Shown here piece by piece: positions 18,765 to 30,138 of a stretch of 64,000 bases of DNA (positions are counted from its first letter, which is position 1; every line of letters begins with the position of its first letter). Origin of the DNA: Halomonas sp. (GTDB lineage: Bacteria; Pseudomonadota; Gammaproteobacteria; Pseudomonadales; Halomonadaceae); NCBI RefSeq assembly GCF_020832045.1, contig NZ_JAFIFK010000088.1, positions 53,647 through 117,646 on the forward strand, in the 5' to 3' direction. Position numbers and translations under genes: made by a program. Under the pieces are notes generated by a model. That model did not search any database. It had not been told where the DNA came from and saw only the letters and a list, made by a program, of their open reading frames with translations.

Positions 18765-18780
18765 TGTTCCACGTGAAACA
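18765..18780. promoter_or_regulatory. parS: parS site 2
   Basis: Identical 16-mer to site 1 (15 of 16 to consensus), 43 nt further on, same orientation, in the gmhB upstream region. It may also affect gmhB transcription; that is inference. Confidence 0.85.
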
Positions 18781-18812
18781 CTTCTCTCATCCTCAACCTC
18801 AATGGTGTAACG

Positions 18813-19370
18813 ATGCCCAACGCAGCCCGGCTGGTGATTCTCGATCGCGATGGCGTCATCAACCATGACTCCGATGCCTATATCAAGTCACTGGCCGAAT
18901 GGGTCCCCTACCCCTCTTCCATCGAGGCCATCGCTCGGCTTAGCCGCGCTGGCTGGACGGTGGCCATCGCCACCAATCAATCAGGCATTGCACGTGGATA
19001 CTACGATGAGTCGGTGCTGAGCGAGATGCATGAGGAACTCAATAGGCTGGTCAATGCCGCTGGGGGCACGCTATCGCACATTGCACACTGCCCCCACGGT
19101 CCTGATGACGGCTGCTCCTGCCGCAAGCCCCTGCCTGGCTTGCTCGTTCAGATACGTGATGCGCTGGGCCTGGACACTCTCGTCGGCAGTTGGATGGTAG
19201 GGGACAGTCTGCGTGACCTGCAGGCAGGTGAAGCGATGGGCTGCCGCTCAGCGCTCGTACGCACTGGCAAGGGTTCCCATACCGAGGCGAAGGGTGACGG
19301 ACTGCATGACGCACGCATCTTCGATGACCTGGCCGCTTTTACCGACTGGCTGCTTAGTCAGCATCGTTAA
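18813..19370 (+). CDS. gmhB: D-glycero-beta-D-manno-heptose-1,7-bisphosphate 7-phosphatase
   Basis: HAD-family phosphatase that removes the 7-phosphate between the two HldE steps of ADP-heptose synthesis, cytosolic. 185 residues, usual length. HAD motif I is L-D-R-D-G-V-I-N (10-17), motif II A-T-N-Q-S-G near 54-59, zinc-binding Cys/His cluster C-P-H-G-P-D-D-G-C-S-C near 93-103, and motif III/IV V-G-D-S-L-R-D-L. It is separated from the other heptose genes by glyQS and preceded by two parS sites. The ribosome-binding site is weak. A long perfect palindromic terminator follows. Confidence 0.94.
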   Translation: MPNAARLVILDRDGVINHDSDAYIKSLAEWVPYPSSIEAIARLSRAGWTVAIATNQSGIARGYYDESVLSEMHEELNRLVNAAGGTLSHIAHCPHGPDDGCSCRKPLPGLLVQIRDALGLDTLVGSWMVGDSLRDLQAGEAMGCRSALVRTGKGSHTEAKGDGLHDARIFDDLAAFTDWLLSQHR

Positions 19371-19389
19371 GCGACTGCCTAACGAAAGC

Positions 19390-19419
19390 AAGAAGCCGAC
19401 CCCATGGGGTCGGCTTCTT
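19390..19419. terminator. Bidirectional terminator between gmhB and gyrB
   Basis: A 30-nt perfect palindrome (15-nt arms meeting at 19404/19405) beginning with AAGAAG and ending with CTTCTT. It serves the convergent gmhB (plus) and gyrB (minus) genes. Confidence 0.85.
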
Positions 19420-19445
19420 GCATCATCCTGCCGGTCAGCCAGCGA

Positions 19446-19461
19446 TGTTTCACGTCAAACA
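19446..19461. promoter_or_regulatory. parS: Degenerate parS-like site
   Basis: TGTTTCACGTCAAACA differs from parS consensus at one base (G to C, position 11), which breaks dyad symmetry in the core. It sits within a longer inverted repeat (CAGCGATGTTT / AAACATCGCTG) just after the gyrB stop codon. Confidence 0.6.
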
Positions 19462-19477
19462 TCGCTGGCTGGTTTCT

Positions 19478-21901
<2,424 letters not shown>

Positions 21902-23026
21902 CTACTCCGTGGTGAAATCTATCTGTGCCTCAGGCACTAGCTGCCCTGCTCCAGAAGTCGCTTGTTTCACGTGAAACATTGCGATGGGCGTGTGAGTCTC
22001 CCATGGACCCACCAGGGCATCGTGTTCGACACTCGTGATAAAAGCCTGACAGCGCATGGTTTCGAGCAGGCGGCAGAATACACGCCTATGCTCGGCATCC
22101 AACTCTGCCGGCAAATCGTCGACCAAGTAGAGACAGCTGCGTCCCGTCGACTGCTCAAGCAACCTTCCTTGTGCTAGCTTGAGCGCACTGACTACCAGTT
22201 TTTGTTGCCCGCGCGACAACACCTCTACGGCAGGCCGCCGCCCCAGGCGTATCCTGAGGTCAGCGCGTTGAGGCCCATGCTGAGTGAACCCCATCTGAAA
22301 ATCCTGTATACGCCCCTGTTCGAGAACCTCGCCCAAGGAGCGCTGCTTGTCCCAGCCACGGGAATACAGAAGACGTAGATCCGGCAAATCGATCAAGCGA
22401 TTCAAGGTGTCCTGAAATACAGGCATGAAGCTTGCGATCCACTCACGGCGCAAGGTGTCGACTCGCTCTCCCCAATGCGCCAGCTCCTGCTCCCAGGCAG
22501 CGAGACTGCCTAGATCCATTCTATCATGCCTGAGAAGTGCATTCCGATGCTTCAGCGCCCGCCTGGCACGGCGCCAGGCGTCGTAGAAATCATGTTTCAC
22601 GTGAAACACTCCCCAGTCGAGAAACTCACGGCGACCCGCCGGTGAGCCTTCGAGCAGACGGAAAGCATCGGGATTGACAAGCTGCATGGGCAAGGTTTCG
22701 ATCAGCTCTGCCACACGTGGCACGCGCTCCCCCGCCAGACGCATTTCAAGCTCACCCGCTTCTCGTTGACGGCGCACTCCGATTGGCACCGGTGGGGTTC
22801 CGCCAAGGCGCGCAAACAGTGTCATTTCTGCGGCTTCGTGGGCAATTGCGTGCTTCAGCTGACGCGTCCTAAAGGAACGGCCCATGCCGAGGATGTGAAT
22901 ACCCTCGAGCAGGCTGGTCTTGCCGCTGCCGTTGCGGCCTGTTATCAAATTGATGCCACTGCTCGGCGTGAAATCAAGTGCTTCAAGATTTCGCAATCCG
23001 GTGAAAGAGAGGCGCTCGATCAGCAT
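21902..23026 (-). CDS. recF: DNA replication and repair protein RecF
   Basis: SMC-like ATPase that with RecO and RecR loads RecA at gaps. 374 residues. Walker A is T-G-R-N-G-S-G-K-T-S-L near 29-39; the ABC signature is V-L-S-R-G-Q-Q-K-L-V, and Walker B is Y-L-V-D-D-L-P-A-E-L-D. Two perfect parS palindromes lie inside the gene (22593-22608 and 21963-21978). Both are read in the frame that encodes Phe-His-Val-Lys, so the protein contains V-F-H-V-K-H near 140 and M-F-H-V-K-Q near its C-terminus. The C-terminal copy lies in a tail beyond the usual family end. Confidence 0.96.
   Translation of the reverse strand: MLIERLSFTGLRNLEALDFTPSSGINLITGRNGSGKTSLLEGIHILGMGRSFRTRQLKHAIAHEAAEMTLFARLGGTPPVPIGVRRQREAGELEMRLAGERVPRVAELIETLPMQLVNPDAFRLLEGSPAGRREFLDWGVFHVKHDFYDAWRRARRALKHRNALLRHDRMDLGSLAAWEQELAHWGERVDTLRREWIASFMPVFQDTLNRLIDLPDLRLLYSRGWDKQRSLGEVLEQGRIQDFQMGFTQHGPQRADLRIRLGRRPAVEVLSRGQQKLVVSALKLAQGRLLEQSTGRSCLYLVDDLPAELDAEHRRVFCRLLETMRCQAFITSVEHDALVGPWETHTPIAMFHVKQATSGAGQLVPEAQIDFTTE
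21963..21978. promoter_or_regulatory. parS: parS site 4 (perfect), inside recF
   Basis: TGTTTCACGTGAAACA, a perfect 16-nt match to the bacterial parS consensus, in the 3' coding end of recF. Confidence 0.9.
22593..22608. promoter_or_regulatory. parS: parS site 5 (perfect), inside recF
   Basis: Second perfect TGTTTCACGTGAAACA, 630 nt from site 4, in mid-recF and in the same frame. Confidence 0.9.
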
Positions 23027-23052
23027 GTTACGCTACGACTCGCGTAACGGAA

Positions 23053-23078
23053 GCCGGCCGCCTCGAAAGACGGCCGGG
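23053..23078 (-). other. GC-rich hairpin in the dnaN-recF spacer
   Basis: Within the 138-nt gap between dnaN and recF, CCGGCCG and CGGCCGG arms flank a loop of about 11 nt. No T-run follows on the minus strand, so it is more likely an mRNA-stabilising or attenuating hairpin than a full terminator. Confidence 0.4.
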
Positions 23079-23164
23079 CACCTAAAGAGCAGGCGTCGGA
23101 AACTGCTGCCTCGAGACGGGGCTCGACCGAGCGTCGAGTCACGAACATCCCGGCGGCGCTTCCC

Positions 23165-24268
23165 TTAGAGGCGCATGGGCATGACGACATACATGGCATC
23201 ACCGCCACCCGGCTCTTCCATCAAGGCGCTACTGTTGGAATCGGCGAGCGTCATCTGCACTCGATCCTCACCAATAACACTAAGAACATCAATGAGATAG
23301 CCAACGTTAAAGCCGATCTCCAGCGCATCTCCTCCGTACTCTACCGCGACATTCTCCTCGGCCTCCTCCTGCTCGGGATTATTGGCCATCACCTGCAGAT
23401 TGCCTTCCTGAAGATGTAGCCGCACGCCGCGATACTTCTCGTTGGAGAGAATGGAGGTACGGGAGAGCACTTGGCGTAGCTCGGCACGATCGGCAATGAA
23501 GACCTTGTCGCCACCACGCGGGACGACCCGCTCGTAGTCGGGGAACTTGCCGTCTACCAGCTTCGAGGTAAAGGTGAAGTCGCCGGTGTGAGCCCTCACA
23601 TGGCTTGCGCTCAGCGTCAGAGTAACCGGCTCGTCGCTGTCGTCGAGCAGCCTCACGAGTTCCAGCACCCCCTTGCGCGGCACGATCAGTTTGCGAGCAG
23701 GTTCGACCTGGATCTCTGCCGGGCGCGAGCAGACGGCCAGACGATGGCCGTCGGTGGCCACGGTGCGGACGAGTCCCGCACGCAGTTCGAGCAGCATACC
23801 GTTGAGGTAGTAGCGCACGTCCTGCTGGGCCATGGCAAAGGAGGTCGAGTCGATAAGGTGCTTGAGCGTGCCACGCGGCAGACTGAGCTCAACGTCGCCG
23901 GCGCTGTCCTCTATATTAGGGAATTCAGCCACGGGTAGCGTCGACAAGGTAAAGCGAGAGCGGCCGCTGCGTAGCACGGCACGGCCATCTTCCAGGCTGA
24001 ACTGCAGCTCGGCCTGGTCGGGAAGCGACTTGCAGATGTCCATCAGCTTACGAGCGGGCACGGTAACCGCACCTGCCACCTCGACCTGGGAGGCGGCCGT
24101 ACGACCGATGAGCTCTACCTCGAGGTCGGTACCAGTGAGCGCCACCTGCTCCTGGTCGACCTGAATCAGCACGTTGGATAGCACCGGCAGAGTCTGGCGG
24201 CGCTCCACCACGCCAGCCACCAAAGCCAGCGGCCGTAGCAGCGCTTCGCGGGTAATGGAAAATCTCAT
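23165..24268 (-). CDS. dnaN: DNA polymerase III subunit beta (sliding clamp)
   Basis: Forms the dimeric ring that tethers Pol III to DNA. 367 residues, usual length, beginning M-R-F-S-I-T-R-E-A-L-L-R-P-L and ending Y-V-V-M-P-M-R-L, the conserved end that lines the protein-binding cleft. Three topologically equal beta-clamp domains are expected at about 1-120, 121-245 and 246-367. It follows dnaA by 66 nt in the same orientation and is followed by recF after 138 nt. Confidence 0.98.
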   Translation of the reverse strand: MRFSITREALLRPLALVAGVVERRQTLPVLSNVLIQVDQEQVALTGTDLEVELIGRTAASQVEVAGAVTVPARKLMDICKSLPDQAELQFSLEDGRAVLRSGRSRFTLSTLPVAEFPNIEDSAGDVELSLPRGTLKHLIDSTSFAMAQQDVRYYLNGMLLELRAGLVRTVATDGHRLAVCSRPAEIQVEPARKLIVPRKGVLELVRLLDDSDEPVTLTLSASHVRAHTGDFTFTSKLVDGKFPDYERVVPRGGDKVFIADRAELRQVLSRTSILSNEKYRGVRLHLQEGNLQVMANNPEQEEAEENVAVEYGGDALEIGFNVGYLIDVLSVIGEDRVQMTLADSNSSALMEEPGGGDAMYVVMPMRL

Positions 24269-24334
24269 GTCTGCTCCACGTCTAGTCCTGTAGATGGGTG
24301 TCGGGCATTGTTGTCAGACGTCCTGGTGAACTCG

Positions 24335-25807
24335 TCAGCTGGTCAACAGCCGAAGCAGGTTCTTGTAGTCCTCGCGGATATCGGCACTCTCCTCCTGCAG
24401 CGCCAGAACCTTGCGACAAGCATGCAATACCGTCGTGTGGTCACGCCCGCCGAAGGCATCACCGATTTCCGGCAGGCTATGGTTGGTCAACTCCTTGGCC
24501 AGCGCCATGGCAACCTGACGCGGCCGTGCCACGGAGCGTGAGCGACGCTTGGAGAGCAGATCGGAAAGCTTGATCTTGTAATATTCAGCCACGGTGCGCT
24601 GAATGTTGTCGACACCCACTTGCTTGTCCTGCAGTGCCAGCAGGTCCTTCAGCGATTCACGAATGAAGTCCTGGGTAATCGGCTTACCCATGAAGTGAGA
24701 ATCGGCGATGACCTTTTTCAGGGCTCCTTCAAGCTCACGCACGTTGGAGCGAATCTTCTGAGCAATGAAGAAGGCGGCATCGTGAGGCAGGTCCACCTTG
24801 GCCTGGTCCGCCTTCTTCATCAGAATGGCGACCCGGGTTTCGAGCTCAGGGGGCTCGATGGCCACGGTCAAACCCCAGCCGAAGCGCGACTTGAGACGCT
24901 CCTCGACCCCACTGATCTCCTTGGGGTAACGGTCGGAGGTCAAGATCATCTGCTGGCCACCTTCAAGCAGCGCATTGAAGGTGTGGAAGAACTCTTCCTG
25001 GGAGCGCTCCTTGCCGGCAAAGAACTGGATGTCATCGATCAACAGCGCATCGACGCTGCGATAGAAGCGCTTGAAATCATTGATGGCATTCAGCTGCAGC
25101 GCCTTGACCATATCCGCCACGAAACGCTCGGAGTGCAGGTAGACGACGCGGGCATTCTCGCGACGAGTGGCCAGCGCGTTACCCACTGCATGCATAAGAT
25201 GCGTCTTGCCAAGGCCGACGCCACCGTACAGAAATAACGGATTGTAAGCGCCACCGGGATTTTCAGACACCTGCCGCGAGGCCGCCCGGGCCAGCTGGTT
25301 GGACTTGCCCTCGACGAAGGTTTCGAAGGTGAAGCTGGGATTGAGACCGCTGCTGTGCTTGAGGCTCCCCTCGACCTGCACTTCACGCTCGCCACCGGAG
25401 CGCCTTGTCGCAGCGCCCTCCTCGCGCATCTGGTCGATCTCTCTTTCATCGCCGACATCGCCCCGGGGCGGAACCTGAACGGCAGGTGCCAGGGGCGAGT
25501 GGGGATTGGCCGAGACAGGGGCTCCCAGCTCGCGCGGCTGCGTCTTGACTGCCGCCGCCCTGCGGCTGCCCACGGTCAGCACGACCCGCGGCGGCTTGGC
25601 GGGCGCCAGATCCCTGAGCAGTTCATTGATGCGCTTGGCATACTTGTCGCCAACCCAATCGCGAACGAAACGGTTGGGCGCCAGCAGACGCAGTTCGTTG
25701 GCATCCCCTTCTTCTGCCTGAAGCGGGCGGATCCATGTATTGAACTGCTGGGCGTTCAGCTCATCCTGCAGGTAATCCAGACACTGTTGCCAGAGAGCAA
25801 GAGACAC
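24335..25807 (-). CDS. dnaA: Chromosomal replication initiator protein DnaA
   Basis: AAA+ initiator that binds DnaA boxes and opens the origin. 490 residues. Domain I begins [10 protein letters not shown]; a long Pro/Ala/Arg-rich linker spans about 75-155; Walker A is G-G-V-G-L-G-K-T-H at 195-203; the C-terminal DNA-binding domain has [10 protein letters not shown] and the signature [11 protein letters not shown]. The start is GTG at 25807, as in E. coli, with GAGG four nt upstream. The linker makes it about 20 residues longer than E. coli DnaA. A perfect DnaA box about 60 nt upstream suggests autoregulation. Confidence 0.98.
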   Translation of the reverse strand: MSLALWQQCLDYLQDELNAQQFNTWIRPLQAEEGDANELRLLAPNRFVRDWVGDKYAKRINELLRDLAPAKPPRVVLTVGSRRAAAVKTQPRELGAPVSANPHSPLAPAVQVPPRGDVGDEREIDQMREEGAATRRSGGEREVQVEGSLKHSSGLNPSFTFETFVEGKSNQLARAASRQVSENPGGAYNPLFLYGGVGLGKTHLMHAVGNALATRRENARVVYLHSERFVADMVKALQLNAINDFKRFYRSVDALLIDDIQFFAGKERSQEEFFHTFNALLEGGQQMILTSDRYPKEISGVEERLKSRFGWGLTVAIEPPELETRVAILMKKADQAKVDLPHDAAFFIAQKIRSNVRELEGALKKVIADSHFMGKPITQDFIRESLKDLLALQDKQVGVDNIQRTVAEYYKIKLSDLLSKRRSRSVARPRQVAMALAKELTNHSLPEIGDAFGGRDHTTVLHACRKVLALQEESADIREDYKNLLRLLTS

Positions 25808-26181
25808 TCGACCTCACCATACCCGTTGATGCGTGACCGGCCATTGTATCCTTCGCCCGACGGGTTATCCACAGCAGATCGAGACACGAACCCCTGTGGA
25901 CAAACGGGCCGTTAGTCGTGATGCACTACGCGAAAGAACAGTGCTCGACAATAAAGCACCGGGCCCATTACAGGCACTCACAGCCTGCACACCGCTTACT
26001 CAACCCTTTCCCACACAACGACTCACCGGCTAATCCTCTGTCGGTACGCTATAAATGGTGTTTATCAACAGAGTCGGCATACGTCAGCCACTACTATCGC
26101 ATCAGGATATCGCCATTGGATTGCTGTGCCGGCACGCGTGGTGATGTGCGGCTCCTTCTGGGCTCAGAACACGCGGAACAA

Positions 26182-26210
26182 TTGCGTCGAGCAGCCGAAG
26201 TCTCTACAAT
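26182..26210 (+). promoter_or_regulatory. Probable rpmH-rnpA promoter
   Basis: -35 TTGCGT at 26182-26187 and -10 TACAAT at 26205-26210 with 17-nt spacing. The resulting leader is about 90 nt. Confidence 0.5.
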
Positions 26211-26233
26211 TTCCGGTCTTGAACCGAATCTGC

Positions 26234-26258
26234 CCCTGGTTCCGATCGGGAACCAGGG
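26234..26258 (+). other. Strong hairpin in the rpmH leader
   Basis: CCCTGGTTCC (26234-26243) and GGAACCAGGG (26249-26258) form a perfect 10-bp stem with a 5-nt loop, about 50 nt before the rpmH ATG and without a T-run. It may protect or regulate the leader mRNA; function unknown. Confidence 0.5.
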
Positions 26259-26306
26259 CATTCCTGTAAGACGTTCCGTCAATAAACCACGTGGGAATCA
26301 AGAGTT

Positions 26307-26441
26307 ATGAAACGCACCTTTCAACCCAGCGTTCTGAAGCGCAAGCGTGTCCACGGCTTTCGTGCTCGCATGGCTACCAAAAACGGTCGTGCCGTGCTGG
26401 CTCGCCGTCGCGCCAAGGGCCGCAAGCGTCTGAGCGCCTGA
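26307..26441 (+). CDS. rpmH: 50S ribosomal protein L34
   Basis: 44-residue basic ribosomal protein of the large subunit. It begins M-K-R-T-F-Q-P-S and continues with the diagnostic [12 protein letters not shown], ending R-K-R-L-S-A. The ATG at 26307 has AAGAG a few bases upstream. It is followed after 13 nt by the preferred rnpA start and is probably co-transcribed with it from the promoter at 26182-26210. Confidence 0.98.
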   Translation: MKRTFQPSVLKRKRVHGFRARMATKNGRAVLARRRAKGRKRLSA

Positions 26442-26454
26442 TAGCGGATTGCGC

Positions 26455-26826
26455 GTGTCCGGTCATGGTTTCCCCAAACAGCTGCGATTGCTGACAGCCG
26501 GGGATTATCGATACGTTTTCGATCACGCTGCATTTAAGGTACATGGCAAGGGGCTGATGGCCCTGGCGTGCCCCAATGGACTGGACCACCCCCGCCTTGG
26601 CCTGGTCATCAGCAAGAAGAACGTCCGCAGGGCCGTGGATCGCAACTGCCTCAAGCGTGTGGCACGCGAATCCATACGCCTTCAACAGAGCTCGTTACCC
26701 GCCGTCGATATCGTTCTGCTGGCACGACGCGGCGCGAGTGAACTGGACAAGGCCACGCTGCATCGCCAGTTTTTCGGCATGTGGCGCCGCTTGGAGCGTG
26801 ACGTCCGGAAGTCGATGACCAACTGA
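26455..26826 (+). CDS. rnpA: Ribonuclease P protein component
   Basis: Protein subunit of RNase P, which assists the catalytic RNA in maturing tRNA 5' ends. About 123 residues, basic. L-G-L-V-I-S-K-K-N-V-R-R-A-V-D-R-N-C-L-K-R-V-A-R-E is the RNR signature region; the usual R-N-R-x-K-R is R-N-C-L-K-R here. The start is uncertain: GTG at 26455 gives M-S-G-H-G-F-P-K, and an in-frame TTG at 26449 would add two residues; neither has a strong ribosome-binding site. The usual neighbour yidD is missing between this gene and yidC. Confidence 0.93.
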   Translation: MSGHGFPKQLRLLTAGDYRYVFDHAAFKVHGKGLMALACPNGLDHPRLGLVISKKNVRRAVDRNCLKRVARESIRLQQSSLPAVDIVLLARRGASELDKATLHRQFFGMWRRLERDVRKSMTN

Positions 26827-26852
26827 CCGGATGCGGAGCCTCATCTCCGCTT

Positions 26853-26884
26853 CGATAGCCTGTCTCGACAGGCTATCGATCTTT
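26853..26884 (+). terminator. Hairpin between rnpA and yidC
   Basis: CGATAGCCTGTC (26853-26864) and GACAGGCTATCG (26867-26878) form an 11-12 bp stem followed by ATCTTTTCC. It is a possible terminator or attenuator that would separate yidC from the rpmH-rnpA transcript. Confidence 0.55.
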
Positions 26885-26945
26885 TCCTACATGACAGCGG
26901 ATCTCGTTCCAGCGGCATGTTCACTACCCACCGGGCAGAACCCTC

Positions 26946-28637
26946 ATGGACGTAAAACGACTCCTATTGCTGATTCCTCTGGCCGTGCTTACCTACCTGC
27001 TGGTCGTACAGTGGAATCAGGATTATGGCCAGGTTGCTCCAGAGCCTGAGGCTCCTACCATCACCGCACCGGCCCCCGGTGACACCCAGGCGCCTGATGA
27101 CGATGACCTGGCGGTGCCCACCTCGCCCCAGGCGGAGCAGGAGATGGCTGGCGACATGCCGGCCGAGCCGGAGCAGCCGACAGGCACTCGCGACCTGATC
27201 GCCGTGGTAACCGATGTGCTCGATCTGCGCATCGACCCCCAGGGCGGAGACGTCGTTTATGCCGCCCTGCCCCAGCACCGCATGACGCTGGGCTCCGACC
27301 GGCCCTACGTGCTGCTCTCGGACAACGAGACCCGTAGCTACGTAGCTCGCTCGGGGCTTCAGGTGGATGGCCATGGCGGACGCATCGGCTTCACCTCCGA
27401 CAACACCAGCTACCGTTTGACCGATGGCGAGAGTCGTCTCGATGTCGACCTGCATGGTGAGGTCAACGGCGTCGACGTGATCAAGCGCTTCTCCTTCGAG
27501 CGCGGCAGCTATGCCGTCGAGGTCAACTACTACCTGGCCAACAATACCGAGGAGCCGGTCACCGCTCGCTTCATCGGCCAGTTGGCAAGGGACAACAGCC
27601 CCGACCCTTCCTCGGGTGTCGCGCTGGGCATGAGCTCCTATCTGGGCGCCGCCTACTCCTCTCCGGACGAGCGCTACCAGAAGGTCGACTTCGACGATAT
27701 CCAGCGCGGTCGCTTCAACAACCGTGATTCGCAGGGCGGCTGGGTAGCGATCATCCAGCACTATTTCGTTTCGGCCTGGGCACCGCCTCAGAACCAGCAG
27801 ACTCTACAGTACGCCACTACAGATTCGCGCAATCGTAACGTGGCGGCCTTCGCCGGACCGGTAACCACGGTGGCAGCAGAGGGCGAGGCACGTCTCGGTG
27901 CGACCCTCTACATGGGGCCCAAGGTTCAGGAATACCTCGAGCAAGTGGCGCCCAATTTGCGCCTGACCGTCGACTTCGGCTGGCTTTGGTTTATCGCCAA
28001 CCCGCTGTTCTGGCTGCTCGATCAGATTCACAGCCTGATCGGCAACTGGGGTTGGTCCATCGTACTGCTGACCGTGCTGGTCAAACTGGCCATGTGGCCG
28101 CTCTCGGCAAAGGCTTACAAGTCGATGGCCCGCATGCGCAAGCTGGGGCCGGAGATGCAGCGCCTCAAGGAGCAGTACGGCGACGACCGTCAGAAGATGT
28201 CCCAGGAGATGATGAAGTTCTACCAGAAGGAGAAGATCAACCCTCTGGGCGGCTGTCTGCCGATCCTCGTGCAGATGCCCGTGTTCATCGCCCTGTACTG
28301 GATGCTGCTGGAGTCGGTAGAGCTGCGCCATGCACCCTTCATGTTCTGGATTCAGGATCTGTCGATGAAGGACCCCTTCTTCGTCCTGCCGATCCTGATG
28401 GGTGTGTCGATGTACGTTCAGCAACTGCTCAATCCGACGCCTCCGGACCCCATGCAGGCGAAGATCATGAAGATGCTGCCCATCGTCTTCACCTTCTTCT
28501 TCTTGTGGTTCCCGGCCGGTCTGGTCATCTACTGGGTGGTCAACAACATCATCTCGATCGCACAGCAGTACGTGATTACCCGTAGGATCGAGAACGACCC
28601 CAGCGTCGGCAAAGGCTTGAAGACCAAGACCAAGTAA
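26946..28637 (+). CDS. yidC: Membrane protein insertase YidC
   Basis: Inserts and folds inner-membrane proteins, alone or with SecYEG; the ATP synthase c subunit encoded in this window is a typical client. 563 residues: N-terminal membrane anchor (about 5-24), a large periplasmic beta-sandwich domain to about 340, then the conserved five-helix core starting near 345, with the cytoplasmic hairpin rich in Met/Lys (M-R-K-L-G-P-E-M-Q-R-L-K-E) and the C-terminal basic tail. An acidic, Pro-rich stretch at about 30-80 follows the anchor. Followed by a hairpin and mnmE. Confidence 0.97.
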   Translation: MDVKRLLLLIPLAVLTYLLVVQWNQDYGQVAPEPEAPTITAPAPGDTQAPDDDDLAVPTSPQAEQEMAGDMPAEPEQPTGTRDLIAVVTDVLDLRIDPQGGDVVYAALPQHRMTLGSDRPYVLLSDNETRSYVARSGLQVDGHGGRIGFTSDNTSYRLTDGESRLDVDLHGEVNGVDVIKRFSFERGSYAVEVNYYLANNTEEPVTARFIGQLARDNSPDPSSGVALGMSSYLGAAYSSPDERYQKVDFDDIQRGRFNNRDSQGGWVAIIQHYFVSAWAPPQNQQTLQYATTDSRNRNVAAFAGPVTTVAAEGEARLGATLYMGPKVQEYLEQVAPNLRLTVDFGWLWFIANPLFWLLDQIHSLIGNWGWSIVLLTVLVKLAMWPLSAKAYKSMARMRKLGPEMQRLKEQYGDDRQKMSQEMMKFYQKEKINPLGGCLPILVQMPVFIALYWMLLESVELRHAPFMFWIQDLSMKDPFFVLPILMGVSMYVQQLLNPTPPDPMQAKIMKMLPIVFTFFFLWFPAGLVIYWVVNNIISIAQQYVITRRIENDPSVGKGLKTKTK

Positions 28638-28660
28638 TTGACGGCTCTGACGTGACGTAT

Positions 28661-28688
28661 CCAGACCCCTGCCTCGGCAGGGGTCTGG
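28661..28688 (+). terminator. Hairpin after yidC
   Basis: CCAGACCCCTGCC (28661-28673) pairs perfectly with GGCAGGGGTCTGG (28676-28688). No T-run follows, so termination may be partial and mnmE may be expressed by read-through. Confidence 0.55.
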
Positions 28689-28749
28689 CGTTCAAGATGC
28701 ATGGAAACGACAATTCGTGATACCGGGCTCACTATCGAGAGGATGCCGC

Positions 28750-30120
28750 ATGCCGGAAAGGCTCTACCAGGAAGATACCATCGCTGCGCTGGCCACTGCG
28801 CCTGGGCGTGGCGGCGTCGGCATCATTCGCATCTCGGGTCCCTTGTCCGCGACGATCGCCGCAACCATGGTCGGGCACTGCCCATCGCCGCGGCGAGCCC
28901 ACTACGGCCCTTTCCAAGGGGATGGCAGCGTGATCGATGAAGGTATCGCGCTGTTCTTCGCCGGACCGCACTCCTTCACCGGCGAAGACGTCCTGGAACT
29001 TCAGGGCCACGGCGGCCCGGTGATCATGGATCTCCTGCTTGAGCGCTGTGTCCAGCTCGGTGCCCGCCTGGCCAGGCCGGGAGAATTCTCCGAGCGCGCC
29101 TTTCTCAACGACAAGCTCGATCTGGCTCAGGCCGAAGCCATCGCCGATCTGATCGAGGCCAGCTCGCGTACGGCAGCCGAGAACGCCCTGCGCTCACTGC
29201 AGGGGGAGTTCTCGCGGCGCGTGGCAAGTCTTGTGCAAAAGCTGATTGATCTGCGCATGTACGTGGAAGCGGCCATCGACTTCCCTGAAGAGGAGATCGA
29301 CTTCCTTGCCGACGGTAAAGTGACCGAGATGCTCGCCGCAGTACAGGCCGAGCTCGCCGAAGTGCGCGCCGCAGCCGGCCAGGGTGCGCTGATGCGTGAA
29401 GGCATGAACGTGGTGATCGCCGGACGCCCCAACGCCGGCAAGTCGAGCCTGCTCAACGCCCTGACCGAGCAGGAGACTGCCATCGTCACTGCTATCGCCG
29501 GCACTACCCGCGACGTGCTGCGCGAGCATATCCATCTGGATGGCATGCCGCTGCATGTGATCGATACTGCCGGTTTGCGCGACACCCCAGACGCCGTGGA
29601 ACAGATCGGCGTGGCCCGCGCCTGGGCGGAGATAGAGAAGGCCGATCGCGTGCTGCTGCTGGTCGACGCGGCCACCACCGAGGCGACCGATCCGATGACC
29701 ATCTGGCCGGAGTTCGTCGCGCGTCTGCCCGACCCAAGCCGCTTGAGCCTGGTGCGCAACAAGATCGACGCCAGCCATGAGCGGGCCGGGCTCGACGTGA
29801 CGGCATCCACCCCGGTGCTCCGCCTGTCAGCGCGCACCGGCGAAGGCCTTGAGGCATTGAAGGTGCACCTCAAGGATATCATGGGTTTCTCCGCCACCAC
29901 GGAGGGCCGCTTTTCCGCTCGCAGACGCCACCTGGACGCACTGGATAGAGCGCAGCGAGCACTCACTAACGGTGAACAGCAGCTGGCAGGCTATGGTGCC
30001 GGCGAGCTATTGGCGGAGGATCTGCGCGATGCCCAGCAGGCGCTGGGCGAGATCACCGGGGAATTCAGTGCCGACGATCTATTGGGGGAAATCTTCGGCA
30101 GCTTCTGTATCGGCAAGTAG
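28750..30120 (+). CDS. mnmE: tRNA modification GTPase MnmE
   Basis: With MnmG (encoded at 48.4 kb) adds the carboxymethylaminomethyl group to U34 of tRNAs. 456 residues from ATG 28750, which has AGAGG 7 nt upstream; a frame extension to 28717 lacks one. N-terminal formyl-THF-binding domain starts [16 protein letters not shown]; the inserted G domain has G1 GRPNAGKSS at 225-233, G3 D-T-A-G-L-R and G4 N-K-I-D; the protein ends C-I-G-K, carrying the essential C-terminal cysteine. It converges on rlmJ after 18 nt. Confidence 0.97.
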   Translation: MPERLYQEDTIAALATAPGRGGVGIIRISGPLSATIAATMVGHCPSPRRAHYGPFQGDGSVIDEGIALFFAGPHSFTGEDVLELQGHGGPVIMDLLLERCVQLGARLARPGEFSERAFLNDKLDLAQAEAIADLIEASSRTAAENALRSLQGEFSRRVASLVQKLIDLRMYVEAAIDFPEEEIDFLADGKVTEMLAAVQAELAEVRAAAGQGALMREGMNVVIAGRPNAGKSSLLNALTEQETAIVTAIAGTTRDVLREHIHLDGMPLHVIDTAGLRDTPDAVEQIGVARAWAEIEKADRVLLLVDAATTEATDPMTIWPEFVARLPDPSRLSLVRNKIDASHERAGLDVTASTPVLRLSARTGEGLEALKVHLKDIMGFSATTEGRFSARRRHLDALDRAQRALTNGEQQLAGYGAGELLAEDLRDAQQALGEITGEFSADDLLGEIFGSFCIGK

Positions 30121-30138
30121 GTTCCGTCTCGCAGTCAC

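Larger units (their letters stand above)
25808..26306. other. oriC: dnaA-rpmH intergenic region, candidate replication origin (pseudomonad-type position)
   Basis: 499 nt without a gene. DnaA boxes: perfect TTATCCACA at 25865-25873 (plus), TTGTCCACA at 25895-25903 (minus) and a one-mismatch TTATCAACA at 26062-26070 (plus). A minus-strand -10 TACAAT (25843-25848) probably serves dnaA and lies 17 nt from the first box. No long AT-rich unwinding element is obvious apart from about 26050-26070. In Pseudomonas the origin is at this position; a second, box-richer candidate lies at 47847-48386. Confidence 0.5.
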
